NCBI RefSeq assembly: GCF_018326265.1
Contig: NZ_AP023360.1
Span: 660,501-724,500 of the forward strand
Direction: 5' to 3'
DNA length: 64,000 nt
Source of the DNA: Catellatospora sp. IY07-71
GTDB lineage: Bacteria; Actinomycetota; Actinomycetes; Mycobacteriales; Micromonosporaceae
Part shown: piece after piece, positions 61,329-64,000 of the stretch
How positions within the stretch are numbered: the stretch's first letter is position 1
Layout of the letters: every line of letters begins with the position of its first letter
Notes under the pieces: generated by a model
Told to the model about the DNA's origin: nothing
Databases searched by the model: none
Seen by the model: the letters and a program-made list of their open reading frames with translations, nothing else
Made by a program: the position numbers and the translations under genes

Positions 61329-63065
61329 TCAGCTCTGCCAGGAGCGCCAGAGGGCGGCGTAGGAGCCGTCGGCGGCGACGAGGTCGTCGTGGGAGCCCAG
61401 CTCGGTGATGCGGCCGTCCTCGACGACGGCGACGCGGTCGGCGTCGTGGGCCGAGAAGAGGCGGTGCGCGATCGCGACGACGGTGCGCCCGTCCAGCACG
61501 GCGGCAAGCGTTCGCTCCAGGTGCCGGGCGGCGCGCGGGTCGATCAGCGAGGTGGCCTCGTCGAGCACCAGCGTGTGCGGGTCGGCCAGCACCAGCCGGG
61601 CCAGCGCGAGCTGCTGCGCCTGGGCGGGCGAGACCTCGTGCCTCCCGCTGCCGACCTCGGTGGCCAGGCCCTCGGGCAGGTCGTCGACCCAGTCCAGGGC
61701 GTCCACCGCGGCCAGCGCCCGGCGGATCTCGGCGTCGTCGGCGGACGGCTTGGCCAGGGCCAGGTTGTCGCGCAGCGTGCCCAGGAAGACGTGGTGCTCC
61801 TGGGTGACCAGCGCGACGTGGCCGCGCAGCTCCTCCAGCGGCAGCTCGACCAGCGGCGCACCGCCGACCGCGACGGAACCGGTGCGCGGCCCGTCGATGC
61901 CCGCGAGCAGCCGCCCCAGTGTGGACTTGCCCGCGCCGGACGGGCCGACCATGGCCAGCCGCTCGCCGGGGGCGATGGTCAGGTCTACACCGTGCAGCAC
62001 GTCCCGGCCTTCGGTGTACGCGTACCGCACGTCGCTCGCCGTGAGCTGCTCGGAGTCCGGCCGGGCGTCGCCGGGCGTGCGGTCGTCGCCGGCCTCGGCC
62101 ACGCCCAGCAGCCGGGCCAGCGACGTCGCGCCGACCTGCAGCTCGTCGGCCCAGCCCAGCAGCCGGTCGATCGGCTCGACGAGCTGCTGTACGTAGAACA
62201 CGGCCGTGACGACCTGCGCCAGCTCGGCCCAGCCCTGGATGTAGAACCAGCCGCCGAGGAACAGCGTGGCCACCACCGGCAGCACGAAGCCGACCTCGAC
62301 CACCGGCCAGAACACGGTGCGCAGGCGCAGCGTGCCCCGCTCGGCCAGGTACTGCTCGTGCAGGTCGCGGTCGGTGCGGGTGATGCGGCGGGCGCCGGTG
62401 CGCAGCGCCTCGGTGGTGCGCGCGCCGTCGAAGGTCTCGGTGAGCCCGTCGATCACCTCGGAGGAGGCGGCGTTCTCGCGCAGGTACGCCTTGGGGGCGC
62501 GGCGCAGGTACCACCGCGCGCCGCCGATGATGATCGGCGCGCCGACCAGGCAGGGCAGGGCGAGCAGCGGGGACAGCCAGATCAGCGCGCCCGCGGTCAG
62601 CACCAGGGTGACCGCGGCGATCAGGCTCTCCGGCACGCCGCGGCGCACGCTGTGGGACAGCTGCGCGACATCCCGGCTGGTACGCGTGACCAGGTCCCCG
62701 GTGCCCGCCCGCTCCACGGTGGACAGCGGAATGGCCAGCACCCGGTCCACGAACTCCTCACGCAGCTCGGCCAGCACCCGCTCGCCCAGGTTCGCCGAGG
62801 AGAACGCGGCGAACCGGGTGAGCACCGCCTGCACCAGCACGAACACCACCAGCGCGACGGCGATGCCGTCGACCGCGGACACGGTGGTGCCGTGCTCGAT
62901 CGCGCCGATCAGCCGCCCCAGCAGGAACGGGGTGACCAGGCCCGCCAGCGCGGCCAGGCCGTGCAGCGCGACGACCCGGAACAGCGGGCCGGTGTGCCGC
63001 CGGGTCAGCTGCCGGGCGTAGCGGCGTACCGCGGGCGCATCGGCGACCGGAAGCTGGACCCTCAT
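61329..63065 (-). CDS. ABC exporter half-transporter with degenerate signature motif
   Basis: 578 residues: six helices (about 30-310) and one nucleotide-binding domain. Walker A GPSGAGKST, Walker B TLVLDEATS and the switch His in AIAHRLFS are intact. The ABC signature, normally LSGGQ, reads VSPAQAQQ. Its start overlaps the stop of the partner gene (ATGA 63062-63065), so both make a heterodimer. Substrates of such pairs are typically hydrophobic molecules or peptides; nothing here fixes it. Confidence 0.93.
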   Translation of the reverse strand: MRVQLPVADAPAVRRYARQLTRRHTGPLFRVVALHGLAALAGLVTPFLLGRLIGAIEHGTTVSAVDGIAVALVVFVLVQAVLTRFAAFSSANLGERVLAELREEFVDRVLAIPLSTVERAGTGDLVTRTSRDVAQLSHSVRRGVPESLIAAVTLVLTAGALIWLSPLLALPCLVGAPIIIGGARWYLRRAPKAYLRENAASSEVIDGLTETFDGARTTEALRTGARRITRTDRDLHEQYLAERGTLRLRTVFWPVVEVGFVLPVVATLFLGGWFYIQGWAELAQVVTAVFYVQQLVEPIDRLLGWADELQVGATSLARLLGVAEAGDDRTPGDARPDSEQLTASDVRYAYTEGRDVLHGVDLTIAPGERLAMVGPSGAGKSTLGRLLAGIDGPRTGSVAVGGAPLVELPLEELRGHVALVTQEHHVFLGTLRDNLALAKPSADDAEIRRALAAVDALDWVDDLPEGLATEVGSGRHEVSPAQAQQLALARLVLADPHTLVLDEATSLIDPRAARHLERTLAAVLDGRTVVAIAHRLFSAHDADRVAVVEDGRITELGSHDDLVAADGSYAALWRSWQS

Positions 63066-64000
63066 TCGACACTCCTCGTGACCACGGCCCGGTAACCGGG
63101 CTCGGCGGCCAGCAGCTCGCGGTGGGTGCCCTCGGCGGCGACCTTGCCGTCCTCGACGTACACCACGTGGTCGGCGCGGTCGAGCAGCAGCGGGCTGGTG
63201 GCCGCGACCAGGGTGGTCCGGCCCTGCCGCGCGGCGCCCAGCCGGTCGGCGATGCGGGCCTCGGTGTGCGCGTCGACGGCGCTGGTCGGCTCGACCAGGA
63301 TCAGGATCGGCGGGTCCGCGACCAGGGCGCGGGCCAGCCGCAGCCGCTGCTGCTGGCCGCCGGAGAACTCCCGCCCCCGCTCGGCGACGAACGCGTCCAG
63401 CCCGCCGGGCAGCGCGTCCACGATCTCCTCGGCGGACGCCGCGTGCAGCGCCGCCGTGAGCCGCGCGTCGTCCCCGTCGCCGGCCGGGTCCAGCTCCTCG
63501 CGCAGCGGGCCGCTGAACAGGCGGGCGTTGTTGTCGGCGACCAGGATGCGGGCGCGCACGTCGTCGCGGGTGGCCTCGGCCAGCGGCACGCCGCCCAGGG
63601 TCACCTCGCCCTCGGTGTAGCGGCCGAGCCGGTCGGCGATCTCGATGGCGTCCTCGGGCCGGTCCGCGGCGAGCACGGTCAGCACGCCGGGGCGCAGCGC
63701 CAGGCCGGACTTCACGTCGGCCAGCACGCCGTGCGCGGGCAGCTCCCGGGGCGACGCCGGGCCGGTGATCTCCGGCTCCAGCCGCAGCACCTTCAGCACG
63801 CGCCCCGCCGACACGTGCCCGCGGGTCATCTTCTCCAGCATCTCCGCGAGCGTGCGCAGCGGCATGATCAGGAATGCGGCGTACCCGTAGAAGCTGGCCA
63901 GCTCGCCGGGCTGGATCTCGCCGGTCACCGCCAGCCGCGCGCCGAGCCAGGTGACCAGCGCCAGGAACAGGCCCGGCATGAGCACCTGGATCGCCTCCAG
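63062..64000 (-). CDS. ABC exporter half-transporter with degenerate Walker motifs (N-terminus outside window)
   Basis: At least 312 C-terminal residues; the frame stays open to the window end. The last helices (GLFLALVTWLGARLAV, ASFYGYAAFLIMPL) precede a nucleotide-binding domain. Walker A is absent (VLAADRPEDAI where GxxGxGKS is expected), Walker B reads ILILVEPTSA with Val for Asp, and the switch His is lost (LVAATSPLL). The signature FSGGQQQR is intact. It complements the partner's defects exactly, leaving one working composite ATP site. Confidence 0.92.
   Translation of the reverse strand: MEAIQVLMPGLFLALVTWLGARLAVTGEIQPGELASFYGYAAFLIMPLRTLAEMLEKMTRGHVSAGRVLKVLRLEPEITGPASPRELPAHGVLADVKSGLALRPGVLTVLAADRPEDAIEIADRLGRYTEGEVTLGGVPLAEATRDDVRARILVADNNARLFSGPLREELDPAGDGDDARLTAALHAASAEEIVDALPGGLDAFVAERGREFSGGQQQRLRLARALVADPPILILVEPTSAVDAHTEARIADRLGAARQGRTTLVAATSPLLLDRADHVVYVEDGKVAAEGTHRELLAAEPGYRAVVTRSVE

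Noticed and set aside
60091..62514. 807-residue minus-strand frame spanning the methyltransferase and part of the ABC exporter
   Set aside because: Low-complexity translation with no recognisable domain; both real genes lie in other frames.

Overview
The window comes from a very GC-rich actinobacterium, most likely of the Micromonosporaceae or a near relative. The basis is codon use, strong GC3 bias, frequent GTG starts, a bldM/whiD pair, a groES-groEL1 operon under CIRCE control, and gene order. From memory of reference genomes, two blocks match Mycobacterium tuberculosis: chorismate mutase-pcrA-M23 peptidase-sucCD-PerM-like-purN-purH (Rv0948c to Rv0957), and guaA-choD-like-guaB3-guaB2-DUF5319-whiB3-groEL1-groES (Rv3396c to Rv3418c). 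In Streptomyces the same area carries bldM, whiD and icmB. No phage, insertion sequence, CRISPR array, rRNA or tRNA was found.

Layout. 1-4901 (+) is a Dpp/Opp peptide importer operon, truncated at its 5' end. 4972-14336 holds purine genes (purH, purN), a PerM-like membrane protein, four small membrane proteins (three with proline-rich heads), sucCD and a bPH-like membrane protein. 14626-22221 holds a cobalamin-binding mutase subunit, two M23 endopeptidases, pcrA, a secreted 5'-nucleotidase and chorismate mutase. 22378-28042 (-) is a second, complete and inverted copy of the peptide importer. 28293-31915 is a LuxR-type two-component system divergent from PspC-type membrane proteins. 32085-34464 makes phosphatidylethanolamine (psd, pssA). 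34670-36581 has two double-Nudix genes. 36746-47345 has guaA, a DUF3152 lipoprotein, two membrane proteins, a GMC/cholesterol-oxidase-like flavoenzyme, an M1 peptidase, guaB3, guaB and a DUF5319 gene. 47436-48782 is bldM/whiD. 48763-53469 has a membrane-tethered molybdopterin oxidoreductase, a membrane protein and groEL1/groES. 53741-55461 has a THUMP-like methyltransferase and YbaK. 55831-60256 is a xylose-type sugar ABC operon with its ROK regulator. 60298-61293 is an orphan Dam-like methyltransferase. 61329-64000 (-) is a heterodimeric ABC exporter, cut by the window end.

The most notable signal is upstream of chorismate mutase. A probably leaderless, Phe/Tyr-rich leader peptide (FYFTY run) sits directly downstream of a recognisable promoter and is followed by alternative hairpins and a 15-bp intrinsic terminator. 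This has the form of a ribosome-dependent transcription attenuator controlling the branch point to Phe and Tyr. Other unusual features are strong hairpins between the binding-protein gene and the next gene in all three importer operons, a terminator sequence reused at three loci, a Psd proenzyme fused to a methyltransferase-like domain, complementary loss of ATPase motifs in the two halves of the ABC exporter, and several long intergenic palindromes.
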